This document shows positions 1 through 9,541 of a DNA stretch of 64,000 nucleotides, one piece after another. Source of the stretch: Frankiales bacterium (lineage in GTDB: Bacteria; Actinomycetota; Actinomycetes; Mycobacteriales; Jatrophihabitantaceae); assembly GCA_025966315.1 (NCBI GenBank), contig JAOPUZ010000025.1, positions 88,166 through 152,165 of the forward strand, in the 5' to 3' direction. Made by a program: the position numbers and the translations under genes. Each line of letters begins with the position of its first letter. Positions within the stretch are counted from its first letter, which is position 1. Under the pieces are notes generated by a model. It ran no database searches and was not told the DNA's origin. It worked only from the letters and a program-made list of their open reading frames with translations.

Positions 1-712
1 TGTAATGGCACGTCGCCGCCACGATGGTGCAGGCGTGAAACACCTCGTGAAAGCCGAACGTGGCCGGATAAGGATCCGGACGCTTGAAGGCGTACGCGAT
101 CCCCCCGACCGTATAGGCGAGTCCGCCGACGATGATCAGCACCAAGGCGGCGACACCGGCACCGCGCAGCAGATCCCCGAACACGAAGACCGCCACCCAG
201 CCCAGCGCGATGTACAGCGGGACGCCAACCCAGCGGGGCGCATCCGGCCACCACATCTTCACCCCGACCCCGGCCAACGCCCCCGCCCAGACCAGCGGAA
301 GCAGAATCTCCCCCGTCGAACGCGGCAACGCCAGCACCACAATGGGCGTATAGGTGCCGGCGATGAAAACGAAGATCATCGAGTGATCCAGTCGTTTCAT
401 CACCTGCTGGCCACGCGGGCCCCAGTCGAGCCGGTGGTACAGGCCTGAGATGCCGAACAGGGACAGGATCGTGATCGAATAAACGGCCGTCGACCAGCCA
501 GCCGGCCAGGCCTTGAAGATGGCCGCCATCGACACCAGCACAACGCCGGTCAGGATCGAGACGAACGCCGCGCCGGCGTGCAACCAGCCCCGCATTCTCG
601 GGCGCAACGCCTCGACCGCGACGGCCAGCACTGCGCCGGTCGCTGTTTCGGCGGATCGTTCGCGGGCCGCAGCCATGTCACCCCGGGTCCGGGTGCTCGT
701 GTCGTCCGCCAT
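1..712 (-). CDS. Hemolysin III family / PAQR-like membrane protein, truncated by window edge (not in the ORF track)
   Basis: Reverse-strand reading from ATG at 712 gives MADDTSTRTRGDMAAARE...GLYHRLDWGPRGQQVMKRLDHSMIFVFIAGTYTP...GFHEVFHACTIVAATCHY, typical of the hemolysin III family. Confidence 0.85.
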   Translation of the reverse strand, partial: MADDTSTRTRGDMAAARERSAETATGAVLAVAVEALRPRMRGWLHAGAAFVSILTGVVLVSMAAIFKAWPAGWSTAVYSITILSLFGISGLYHRLDWGPRGQQVMKRLDHSMIFVFIAGTYTPIVVLALPRSTGEILLPLVWAGALAGVGVKMWWPDAPRWVGVPLYIALGWVAVFVFGDLLRGAGVAALVLIIVGGLAYTVGGIAYAFKRPDPYPATFGFHEVFHACTIVAATCHY

Positions 713-825
713 ATCCCGAGTGTGACCGCTGCGGACGACTTTTGGCGAACTTCTACATAAGGAATTCGTCTGATTACACCCGCGACGAAACGGGCGCAAC
801 ACCATTTGCTCACTAAGCTCGAACC

Positions 826-1893
826 ATGACTTCTAGCTCTGATTACCGCAGCCTGGGCCGTACCGGCATGCAGGTGAGCCCGTTCTGCCTGGGTGCCATG
901 ATGTTCGGCGCCTGGGGCGAGCCGGACCACGACGTCTCGATCGGCATCATCCACCACGCACTCGAGGCCGGTATCAACTTCATCGACACCGCGGACGTGT
1001 ACTCACTCGGTGAATCCGAGGTAATCGTCGGCAAGGCCCTCGCCGGGGGCCGACGGGACAACGTCATCCTGGCCACCAAGTTCCACAACCCGATGGACGT
1101 CGCCATCGGCCAGCCCGGTGGGGACCCCAATCATCGGGGTAATTCCCGGCGCTGGATCATCCAAGCCGTCGAGGGCAGCCTGCGCCGGCTGGGCACGGAC
1201 TGGATCGATCTGTATCAAGTTCACCGTCCAGAAGCGGACACCGACGTCGAAGAGACGCTGTCGGCGCTGACCGACCTGCAGCGACAGGGCAAGATTCGCG
1301 CCTTCGGCTCCTCGACCTACCCGGCGCACGAGATCGTGCAGGCGCATTGGATCTCGGAAAAGCGTGTCCTGGGCCGCTTCGTGACGGAGCAGCCGCCGTA
1401 CTCGATCCTGGTACGCGGAATCGAGGCGGACGTGCTACCCGTGGCCGAGCAATTCGGGATGGGCGTATTGCCGTGGAGCCCGCTCGCCGGTGGCTGGCTG
1501 ACCGGCCGCTACCGCCTGGGCCAGGACAATCCGAGCTCGCATCGGGCCAACCGGATGCCCGGACGCTACGACCTGAGCATCCCCGGCAATCAGCGCAAGC
1601 TCGAGGCGGCGGACGCCCTGGCCGTCCTCGCCGACAAAGCCGGTATCTCGCTGGTGCATCTGGCGCTGGCTTTCGTCCGGCAGCACCCAGGGGTCACCTC
1701 GCCGATCATCGGACCACGCACGATGGAGCAACTGGACAGCCAGCTCGGCGCCCTCGACGTGACCCTGTCCAGCGACGTGCTGGACGCCATCGACGAGATC
1801 GTGCCGCCCGGCACCACCCTGTCCGGAGCCGATGCCGGCTACGTTCCGCCGGCCCTGCGGCAACCGTTCCTGCGCCGCCGCCGAACAGGCTGA
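826..1893 (+). CDS. Aldo/keto reductase
   Basis: 355 aa; YRSLGRTGMQVSPFCLGAMMFG, DWIDLYQVHRPE motifs. Confidence 0.92.
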   Translation: MTSSSDYRSLGRTGMQVSPFCLGAMMFGAWGEPDHDVSIGIIHHALEAGINFIDTADVYSLGESEVIVGKALAGGRRDNVILATKFHNPMDVAIGQPGGDPNHRGNSRRWIIQAVEGSLRRLGTDWIDLYQVHRPEADTDVEETLSALTDLQRQGKIRAFGSSTYPAHEIVQAHWISEKRVLGRFVTEQPPYSILVRGIEADVLPVAEQFGMGVLPWSPLAGGWLTGRYRLGQDNPSSHRANRMPGRYDLSIPGNQRKLEAADALAVLADKAGISLVHLALAFVRQHPGVTSPIIGPRTMEQLDSQLGALDVTLSSDVLDAIDEIVPPGTTLSGADAGYVPPALRQPFLRRRRTG

Positions 1894-1955
1894 TCTTCGA
1901 GCCGCGCTTGCCACTGCCGGCGAGCGCGGCTCGCTAGGCCCGTTAGCCTTTGCCG

Positions 1956-3236
1956 GTGTCGTTTCGCACCCATCGTCTGATCGCTTCGGTGGGTGCGGTG
2001 GCTTTGCTGGTCACGGCCACCCTGACGTTCGGGGCTGCGGTCAGCGCCGGTGCGCCGCCTCCCGCGCCGAGACCGACGTCGACCGCAGCCTCACCCGAGG
2101 CACCGGACCCGCATCCGCCAGCTGGTGGGCGCGCCCCGAACGGCGCGGTCCCCGGCGGCGAGCTGCTCGCGTCACGCGGCGTGCTGAAGCCGGCCGGTAG
2201 CCCACCGCTGCCGACTCATCTCTCCGCCCGCGCCTGGGTGCTGACCGACCTCGATTCGGGTGAGATCCTGGCCGCGCGCGACCCGCACGGGCGCTACCAA
2301 CCGGCCAGCATTCTCAAGATCCTGACCGCCATCACCGTGCTGCCGCGGCTGGCCGGCAAGCGGACCGTCGAGATCTCGCATTCGGCCGCGACCACCGAAG
2401 GATCCGCGGTCGGCTTGCTCGCGGGTGCCCGCTACACCGTAGATCAGCTGTTCTCGGCACTGATGCTGGTGTCGGGCAACGACGCTGCCATGGCACTGGC
2501 GCAGGCGTACGGCGGCAAGGGCGGAGCCGCCAAGACCGTCCAGGACATGAACCAGCTCGCGCAACGTCTCGGGGCTTACGACACCCTGGTGCAGACCGCG
2601 TCCGGCCTGGATGGCTGGCAGCAATTGACGTCGGCCTACGACATGGCCCTCGTGCTGCGTGCGGCGGTCGACCAACCCCGGCTGATCGCCTACGACCGGC
2701 AGCTGAGCGCGACCTATCCGCGGAAACGGAGCCGATTCGGAAAGGTCGGCGGGTACCAGTTCGACAACCAGAGTGCGCGCTTCCTGCAGACGGTGCCCGG
2801 GGCGTTGCTAGCCAAGATTGGTTACACGGACGCGGCCCAACACACATACCTGGCCGCGGCACAGCGAAACGGGCGCCGGCTCGGGGTAATCCTGTTGCGA
2901 GCACAGCGAACGCCGCTCGATCAGGATCAGCAGGCGGCCGCCCTGCTCAACTGGGGCTTCAAACGGGCGGCCAATTCCGGGGTCGGGGTGCTTGCCGGTC
3001 CCATTGCCGCCACGGCGCCGACCACCGATCCGACGACCGCACCGAGCGGACGACCCAGCTCCAGCAGCCCGGCCGAGGCGCCGGCCAGCCTGCCGTCCAG
3101 CCGCCCGGCCACGGCCAGCGCCGAGCGCGGCCGGGCCCCGCTGGTCAGCGGCGCGGTTGGCGCGGCGGTGGTGGCGCTCGGTACCACCGGCGCAGTGCTG
3201 TCACGGACACGGCGCCGAGCGCGGCGCCGGCGCTGA
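1956..3236 (+). CDS. D-alanyl-D-alanine carboxypeptidase (serine-type PBP, S11 family) with C-terminal TM and polybasic tail
   Basis: SxxK (PASILK), SGN (VSGNDAA), KIGYT motifs; Pro/Ser/Thr-rich linker; C-terminus VVALGTTGAVLSRTRRRARRRR. Confidence 0.88.
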   Translation: MSFRTHRLIASVGAVALLVTATLTFGAAVSAGAPPPAPRPTSTAASPEAPDPHPPAGGRAPNGAVPGGELLASRGVLKPAGSPPLPTHLSARAWVLTDLDSGEILAARDPHGRYQPASILKILTAITVLPRLAGKRTVEISHSAATTEGSAVGLLAGARYTVDQLFSALMLVSGNDAAMALAQAYGGKGGAAKTVQDMNQLAQRLGAYDTLVQTASGLDGWQQLTSAYDMALVLRAAVDQPRLIAYDRQLSATYPRKRSRFGKVGGYQFDNQSARFLQTVPGALLAKIGYTDAAQHTYLAAAQRNGRRLGVILLRAQRTPLDQDQQAAALLNWGFKRAANSGVGVLAGPIAATAPTTDPTTAPSGRPSSSSPAEAPASLPSSRPATASAERGRAPLVSGAVGAAVVALGTTGAVLSRTRRRARRRR

Positions 3237-4224
3237 TCAAACCGGCGGCTACCCCCACCGGCGTGAAGCCACCCCGCCGAGCTGGCGGCGCCAACTCGAT
3301 CGACGGGCCGGCGACCAGCGGAGCCTGCACCGGCACCGGTTCAGCGGTGGCCGCCCACGCGACGCAATAGAGCAGGTAACGCGAGACCAGATCGATCCAG
3401 ATCAGGATGCCGACCACCGGTCCGATCGCCGCTGCGGCCGGTGACTTCGTCACCCGGGCGATGTAGTACGCACCGACCACCTTGAGAATCTCGAAACCGG
3501 CTGCGGCCAGCAACGCCGTGCGCACCGTCGTACGGCGGGAAACGTGCATGGCCGGCAATCGGATAATCAGCCAGCCGAACAGCAACGTGCTGCCGAGGAT
3601 CGCCAGCAGCACGCCGACCACCGCGGCGAGCGTCCCCATCCCGGTGACACCGTCCAGGTTCAGCCATTTCAGCACCTGGCCGCTGGCCGCGGTGCCGCCG
3701 GCCGTCAACCCGACCGACACCACCGCACCGATCCCGAGACCGACCAGCACCACCGCGTCCGCACCCTTGGCCACCAGGAAGTTCCGCGACTTCGGAGCTA
3801 CGCCCCAGACGGTTTCGATCGCCGTGCGCAGGTTCGAAATCCAGCCCAGTCCGGCGACGGCAAACCCGGCCAGGCCGACGATCCCGACGCTGGTCCGGTT
3901 CCGCACGGCGCCGTCGATGGTGTCGCGCACCGTGCTCCCGAAGGTCCCGGGCAGGTTCTCGCTGATGCTGTCGAACAGCCGCTGCTGCAAGTCCGGTGAG
4001 TGCGCGAAGACGAAGCCGGCCACCGAAACACCCAGCAAAATCAGGGGAAACAGGGCCAGGAAGCTGAAGTAGGTGATGGCGGCAGCGAGGTGATCGCCCC
4101 GGTTGGCCTTGTAATGCTGGTACGCCCGCGCCGCATGTTCGACCCCCGGCCGGCGCGCCTTGATGGCGACCCAGGACGCACTGGCCCGGCCCCGCGCCGC
4201 GCTGATCGACTGGCCGGGCGACAT
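3145..4224 (-). CDS. YihY/virulence factor BrkB family membrane protein
   Basis: 359 aa; HLAAAITYFSFLALFPLILLGVSVAGF and further TM segments. Confidence 0.9.
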   Translation of the reverse strand: MSPGQSISAARGRASASWVAIKARRPGVEHAARAYQHYKANRGDHLAAAITYFSFLALFPLILLGVSVAGFVFAHSPDLQQRLFDSISENLPGTFGSTVRDTIDGAVRNRTSVGIVGLAGFAVAGLGWISNLRTAIETVWGVAPKSRNFLVAKGADAVVLVGLGIGAVVSVGLTAGGTAASGQVLKWLNLDGVTGMGTLAAVVGVLLAILGSTLLFGWLIIRLPAMHVSRRTTVRTALLAAAGFEILKVVGAYYIARVTKSPAAAAIGPVVGILIWIDLVSRYLLYCVAWAATAEPVPVQAPLVAGPSIELAPPARRGGFTPVGVAAGLISAGAALGAVSVTALRRWYRAPPPPRQPRR

Positions 4225-4227
4225 GCG

Positions 4228-4767
4228 TTACGGCCCGGTCAGTGGGAACTGGCGACGCGGCAACCACGCGCCGGCCGAGTCCTGCAGGTACATGACGATG
4301 TGATTCACCTCGAACTGAGCCACGAAATCACGCAGCCCGTCGAAGGCTTGGTCCAGCTGGTCCTCGCCGACGTCGTGCGCCACCGTCACGTGCGGGTGGT
4401 AGGGAAATGCGAGCTCGCGCGTCAGCGGCGGCCGCCGGACCGCTCGCTCCAGCAGCTCGCATTCGGCAATGCCGGTCGAAACCTGCACGAAGACGACCTG
4501 TGACACCGGACGGAACGTCCCGGTCCCCGACAGCTTCATGGTGAACGGCAGGACGGCCGCGGCGGCCTCGACCAGATGCTTCTCGACCAGCTCCAGGTCA
4601 CCGCCCGAACACACCGTCGGCGGCAACAGGGTTACGTGCGGTGGGATCTTGTCCGCCTCCGGGTCGCCGATCCGGCGACGCCAGCTGGACAATACCGAAG
4701 CGTGCGGCTGCGGGATCGCAACCGCAACGCCTACCGTCAGGTGGTCGCTATCGGAGTTGGTCATCAC
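4228..4767 (-). CDS. 2'-5' RNA ligase / cyclic phosphodiesterase family protein
   Basis: 179 aa; two HxT/V-type motifs (PPHVTLLPP, YHPHVTVAHDV). Confidence 0.82.
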   Translation of the reverse strand: MMTNSDSDHLTVGVAVAIPQPHASVLSSWRRRIGDPEADKIPPHVTLLPPTVCSGGDLELVEKHLVEAAAAVLPFTMKLSGTGTFRPVSQVVFVQVSTGIAECELLERAVRRPPLTRELAFPYHPHVTVAHDVGEDQLDQAFDGLRDFVAQFEVNHIVMYLQDSAGAWLPRRQFPLTGP

Positions 4768-4831
4768 TGATCAGCCTTACACAGCTCGGCGCTCGGTGAC
4801 AGTCGAGTCCGGGCGATGCTCACGAGCCGGG

Positions 4832-5869
4832 TCAGCTCTCGAGGTTCGAAGGCGGCAGGAAGCCAACCCGCTTGTACACGTCGGCGACTGTTCGTCCCGC
4901 CGTCTGCCGGGCCTTGGCGGCACCCTTGGCCAGGATGCGATCGAGCTCGGCCGGGTCGGTCAGCAGCTCCTTCGTCCGAGCCGCGAACGGTTGCGCGAAC
5001 TCGACCACGGCATCCGCGGTCGCCGCCTTGAGGGCGCCGTAGCCCTGGCCGCTGAAGTCCTTTTCGATTTGCTGGACGTTGGTCGAACCGAATTCAGCCA
5101 GGATTGCCATCAGGTTGGACAGCCCCGGCTTGTGCTCCGGGTCATAGCGGATCTCGCCGTCGGCGTCGGTGACCGCCCGCTTGATCTTGCGGGTTATCGC
5201 GGCCGGCTCCTCGGACAGGTACACCGTGCCGGCGGACGGGCGCGATTTCGACATCTTCGCGCTGGGGTCCTGCAGGTCCAGGATCTTGGCCGCGTCCTTG
5301 CCGATGTGCGCGTCCGGGATGGTGAAGGCCTGGCCGTACCGGGCATTGAACCGCTTGGCCAGATCACGGGTCAGCTCCAGATGCTGGCGCTGATCCTCGC
5401 CGATCGGGACGTAATTGGCCTGATACAGCAGGATGTCCGCGGCTTGCAGAATCGGGTAGGTGAACAGCCCGACACCCTGCCGTTCCGCTCCGGCGCGGGC
5501 GGACTTGTCCTTGAACTGCGTCATCCGGCTGGCCTCGCCGAAGCCGGTGATGCATTCCAGCACCCAGGACAGCTGCGGATGTTCGGGCAGATGCGATTGC
5601 ACGAACAGCGTGCACCGATCCGGATCCAGGCCCGCGGCCAGCAGTTGGGCGGCCACGATCCGGGTGCGCTGGGTCAGCACCGCCGGCTCGGGCGCCTCGA
5701 GTGTGATCGAGTGCAGGTCGACGACGCAGTAGTACGCCTCGTACCCGTCCTGCATCGTCACCCAGTTGCGCACCGCGCCGAGGTAGTTACCCAGCTGCAT
5801 CGACTCGCCGGAGGGTTGGATACCGGACAGCACGCGCGGATCGTCAGTCACAGCACCACATACTTCCAC
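4832..5869 (-). CDS. trpS: Tryptophan--tRNA ligase
   Basis: 345 aa; [26 protein letters not shown] and KMSKS signature ([12 protein letters not shown]). Confidence 0.97.
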   Translation of the reverse strand: MEVCGAVTDDPRVLSGIQPSGESMQLGNYLGAVRNWVTMQDGYEAYYCVVDLHSITLEAPEPAVLTQRTRIVAAQLLAAGLDPDRCTLFVQSHLPEHPQLSWVLECITGFGEASRMTQFKDKSARAGAERQGVGLFTYPILQAADILLYQANYVPIGEDQRQHLELTRDLAKRFNARYGQAFTIPDAHIGKDAAKILDLQDPSAKMSKSRPSAGTVYLSEEPAAITRKIKRAVTDADGEIRYDPEHKPGLSNLMAILAEFGSTNVQQIEKDFSGQGYGALKAATADAVVEFAQPFAARTKELLTDPAELDRILAKGAAKARQTAGRTVADVYKRVGFLPPSNLES

Positions 5870-5902
5870 GCCGCAACGACACTATTTTCAACAACACCCG
5901 GT

Positions 5903-7261
5903 TCAGTCCAGTCCCTCGGAGGTGGCCAGCGCCGCGGCCGGCTCGGCTGGCTCGGCCGGCGAGGGATGCGCCGCCAGCGGCTCCACCCGCAGCCGCGCCG
6001 CCCGGCGTCCATCCACCTCGACGACGATGACCACGTGCTGATCGATCTCGACCCGGTCCCCGGTCTGGGGCAGTTTACCCAGCTGCGCCATGACGAAACC
6101 GCCCGCGGTCTCGTAGGGGCCAGGTGGCAACTCGAAACCTGCGAACTCGGCGAACTCGTCCAGGTTGCAACGGCCATCCACCTCGACCACACCGCCGCTG
6201 AGCCGGCGCTGCGGGGCGTCGGCCGCGTCGTACTCGTCCCGGATGTCACCGATGACCTCTTCGATCAGATCCTCGAGCGTGACGATTCCGTCGGTGCCGC
6301 CGTATTCGTCCACCACGATGGCCAGGTGGTGGCCTTCGCGCCGCATCTCACTCAACGCGGCCAACACGTTCTTCGAACCGGGCAACGCCTTCACGTCGCG
6401 CACCAACTCGGCGACGATCCGGGACCGGTTGACGCCCTCCTCGCTGCCCATCGGACCGAGGATCAGATCGCGGATGTGCACGAAGCCGAGGATGTCGTCG
6501 TTGCCCTGCCCGGTGACGGGGTAGCGCGAATGTGGCGATTCACCGGCAATCTTCACGGCCCGGCTGACGGTCAGACTCGCCTCCAGGAAGATCACCTCGG
6601 TACGCGAGATCATCACCTCGCTGACCGAACGCTCACCGGCGGCGAAAACGTCGTCGATCAACCGGCGCTCGTCATTGGTCAGGGATTCGTGGGCCGCGAC
6701 CAGACCCCGCAGCTCTTCCTCACTGATCATGTCGCGCCCGGCGTGCGGGTCGCCACCCAGCACCCGCACGACCAGATCGGTGCAGGCGGACAGCAGCCAG
6801 ATCACCGGACGCAGCACCGTGGCCATCCGGTCCAGGCTCGGGCCGAACAGCATCGAAGCACTTTCGGGTCGCTGCAACGCCAGCCGTTTGGGGGCCAGCT
6901 CACCAAGGATCAACGTGACGAACGAGATCAGCAGCGTCACCCCGACGATGCCCACCACACCGGCCAAGGTCTCGCCGGCACCGTGCCGGATCAGCGCCTT
7001 CTTGGCCGCGTCGGACAGCGTCACCGCGCCGAAGGCGGACGACAGCAACGCGGTCGAGGTAACTCCGATCTGCACGGCGGCCAGGAACCGGTTCGGGTCC
7101 GCGAGCAGTTTGGCCACCGCCTGCCCGCGACGCCCGGACTCGGCCAGCGCCTTGGTCTGGCTTTCCCGCAGGGACACCAGGGCGATCTCGGCCGCCACGA
7201 ACAGGCCCTCGATCATGATCAGGGCCAGCACGATCAGGACGTTGAGCAGGCTGCCGTTCAT
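5903..7261 (-). CDS. Hemolysin/CorC-HlyC family protein (DUF21/CNNM + CBS + CorC_HlyC domains)
   Basis: 452 aa; N-terminal TM domain, ISEEELRGLV, VVDEYGGTDGIVTLEDLIEEVIGDI. Confidence 0.92.
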   Translation of the reverse strand: MNGSLLNVLIVLALIMIEGLFVAAEIALVSLRESQTKALAESGRRGQAVAKLLADPNRFLAAVQIGVTSTALLSSAFGAVTLSDAAKKALIRHGAGETLAGVVGIVGVTLLISFVTLILGELAPKRLALQRPESASMLFGPSLDRMATVLRPVIWLLSACTDLVVRVLGGDPHAGRDMISEEELRGLVAAHESLTNDERRLIDDVFAAGERSVSEVMISRTEVIFLEASLTVSRAVKIAGESPHSRYPVTGQGNDDILGFVHIRDLILGPMGSEEGVNRSRIVAELVRDVKALPGSKNVLAALSEMRREGHHLAIVVDEYGGTDGIVTLEDLIEEVIGDIRDEYDAADAPQRRLSGGVVEVDGRCNLDEFAEFAGFELPPGPYETAGGFVMAQLGKLPQTGDRVEIDQHVVIVVEVDGRRAARLRVEPLAAHPSPAEPAEPAAALATSEGLD

Positions 7262-7364
7262 ATGAGCCTTCGATTAGGCGATCCGTCGAGGTGATCGGTG
7301 TGGGCCGATCGGTGTTGATCGATCGGTACGGGTTGTTGTACCCCCGCAAGTGTAGGGTCGGCCG

Positions 7365-8378
7365 GTGCGAGTCATGGTCACCGGCGGCGCCGGCTACGTC
7401 GGCAGTGTGATCGGTCGTTACCTGCTCGACACCGGCCACGAGGTCACCGTGTTGGACGACCTCTCCACCGGCCACGCCGACGCCGTCCCCAGCGGGGCAC
7501 GCTTCGTCCAGGCCGACATCCGAGCCGCCGGCGCAACGCTCGCCAGCGGGATCGACGCGGTGGTGCATTGCGCGGCCAAGTCCCTGGTGGCCGAGTCGGT
7601 CGCCAAGCCGGAGCTCTATTGGGACAACAACGTCGGCGGCAGTCTCGCACTGCTCGAGGCAATGCGTGCCCACGACGTCCGCCGGATCGTGTTCTCGTCC
7701 ACGGCCGCGACCTACGGCGAGCCGACCTCGGTACCGATCGTCGAGGCGGACCCGCCGGCACCGACCAACCCGTACGGAGCCAGCAAGCTGGCGGTCGATC
7801 ACATCCTGACCAGCTATGCGGCCGCGCATCTTTTTGCCGCGGTCAGCCTGCGTTACTTCAACGTCGCGGGGGCCTTACTGCCGGGCGAACCGGGAGCCGG
7901 CACGTCCGGGCAGACACTTGGCGAGCGGCATACCGTCGAAACGCACCTGATCCCGATCGCGCTGCAGGTCGCGGCCGGCCAGCGTGACTCGCTGCAGGTC
8001 TACGGCACCGACTACCCAACCCCGGACGGCACCTGCATCCGGGACTACATCCACGTGCTGGATCTGGCCGACGCTCACGCCCGCGCGCTGGACTGGACCG
8101 CAGGCCAAGCCGGTCGGCACCTGATCTGCAACCTGGGGTCCGGTGCCGGCTCGTCGGTACGCGAGGTCCTCACCACCAGCCGCGAGGTCACCGGCCGCGA
8201 CCTGAAGGTGCTCGAGACCGGCCACCGACCCGGTGACCCGGCCGTGCTGATCGCCTCCAACGAGCGGGCGGGCACCGAACTCGGTTGGACGCCCAGCCGA
8301 GACCTGACCGCGATGGTGCGTGACGCCTGGCGGTTCCAGCAGTCCATCGGTGAACTCGCCGGCCCCGCGAGCCGGTGA
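7365..8378 (+). CDS. galE: UDP-glucose 4-epimerase
   Basis: 337 aa; MVTGGAGYVGSVIGRYLL, YGASKLAVD, LRYFNVAGA, DGTCIRDYIHVLDLADAH. Confidence 0.95.
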   Translation: MRVMVTGGAGYVGSVIGRYLLDTGHEVTVLDDLSTGHADAVPSGARFVQADIRAAGATLASGIDAVVHCAAKSLVAESVAKPELYWDNNVGGSLALLEAMRAHDVRRIVFSSTAATYGEPTSVPIVEADPPAPTNPYGASKLAVDHILTSYAAAHLFAAVSLRYFNVAGALLPGEPGAGTSGQTLGERHTVETHLIPIALQVAAGQRDSLQVYGTDYPTPDGTCIRDYIHVLDLADAHARALDWTAGQAGRHLICNLGSGAGSSVREVLTTSREVTGRDLKVLETGHRPGDPAVLIASNERAGTELGWTPSRDLTAMVRDAWRFQQSIGELAGPASR

Positions 8379-9532
8379 CCTCAATGAGCGGGCCGGCCGC
8401 GCGCGGCGACGTGGGCGAGCGCAGCTGGCGTGCTCCGGGACGGGTCAACCTGATCGGTGAACACACCGACTACAACGAGGGATTCTGCCTGCCGCTGGCC
8501 ATCGAACAGGGTTGCACGGCGACCGCTTCGATCGCTGAGGACGGCTTCGTCGAGGTGAGTTCGGCGCAACGGGACGAGCCGATCGAGCTGGCCTTGACCG
8601 ATCTGGCGCCCGGCGTATTGGCGGACGAAGACAGCTGGGCCGGTTACGTCCTCGGCGTGGTCTGGGCGCTGCGTGAGCGGGGCCACGACCTGCCCGGGCT
8701 GAGCCTGTCCGTGGACGGGAACGTGCCGTTGGGGGCGGGGCTGTCGTCCTCGGCGGCCCTGGAATGTTCGGTGGCCGCGGCGGTGTCGGACCTGTGCGGG
8801 CTGGGGCTCACGCCCGCCGACGTCGTGGCGGTGGCCCGGCAGGCCGAAAACGACTTCGTCGGCGCACCGACCGGTGGCATGGATCAGCTCGCGTCGGTGT
8901 TCGGGCAGGCCGGGCACGCGCTGCTCTGTGACATGCGCACCCTGGACGTCGAGGCGCTGCCGTTCGACCCGGCCGCGGCCGGGCTGGACTTGCTCGTGCT
9001 CGATTCGCGGGCACCGCACCGGCTCACCGACGGCGGCTACGGCGAGCGCCGCCGTTCGTGCGAGCAGGCCGCCGAGTTACTCGGGGTCCGCGCGTTGCGT
9101 GACGTCGCGATCGGCGACCTGGACGACGCCCTGAACCGGCTGCCCACCGAGCAGCTGCGCAAGCGGGCCCGACACGTCATCACCGAGAACGACCGGACGC
9201 TGCGCTGCGCCCAGTTGCTGCGGGACGGTCGGTTGACCGAGATCGGGCCGCTGCTGACCGAATCCCACCACAGCCTCCGTGATGACTTCGAGGTGTCGAC
9301 TCCACAGATCGATCTCGCTGTGCAGATCATGGGCGCCTTCGACGCGATCGGGGCGCGGATCACCGGCGGCGGATTCGGCGGCTGTGCCATCGGGCTGCTC
9401 GAACCGCGCCAGGCCCGCGCCGCCGCAGTCGCAATTCGGGCGGCGTTCGACGGCCTGGGTTTCGGCGAACCGGTGGGCTTCACGGTCGTTCCGTCGGCCG
9501 GTCTTCGAAGAATTGTCAGTAGCCACTTGTAG
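8375..9532 (+). CDS. galK: Galactokinase
   Basis: 385 aa; APGRVNLIGEHTDYNEGFCLPLAIEQ, GLSSSAALE, ITGGGFGGCAIGL. Overlaps galE by 4 bp. Confidence 0.95.
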   Translation: MTSMSGPAARGDVGERSWRAPGRVNLIGEHTDYNEGFCLPLAIEQGCTATASIAEDGFVEVSSAQRDEPIELALTDLAPGVLADEDSWAGYVLGVVWALRERGHDLPGLSLSVDGNVPLGAGLSSSAALECSVAAAVSDLCGLGLTPADVVAVARQAENDFVGAPTGGMDQLASVFGQAGHALLCDMRTLDVEALPFDPAAAGLDLLVLDSRAPHRLTDGGYGERRRSCEQAAELLGVRALRDVAIGDLDDALNRLPTEQLRKRARHVITENDRTLRCAQLLRDGRLTEIGPLLTESHHSLRDDFEVSTPQIDLAVQIMGAFDAIGARITGGGFGGCAIGLLEPRQARAAAVAIRAAFDGLGFGEPVGFTVVPSAGLRRIVSSHL

Positions 9533-9541
9533 CTTCTGGGC

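Noticed and set aside
4469-7294. 941-aa + strand ORF in the six-frame track
   Set aside because: Antisense to trpS and the CorC-like gene; low-complexity Arg/Gly/Gln/His composition typical of GC-rich shadow ORFs; no recognisable family.
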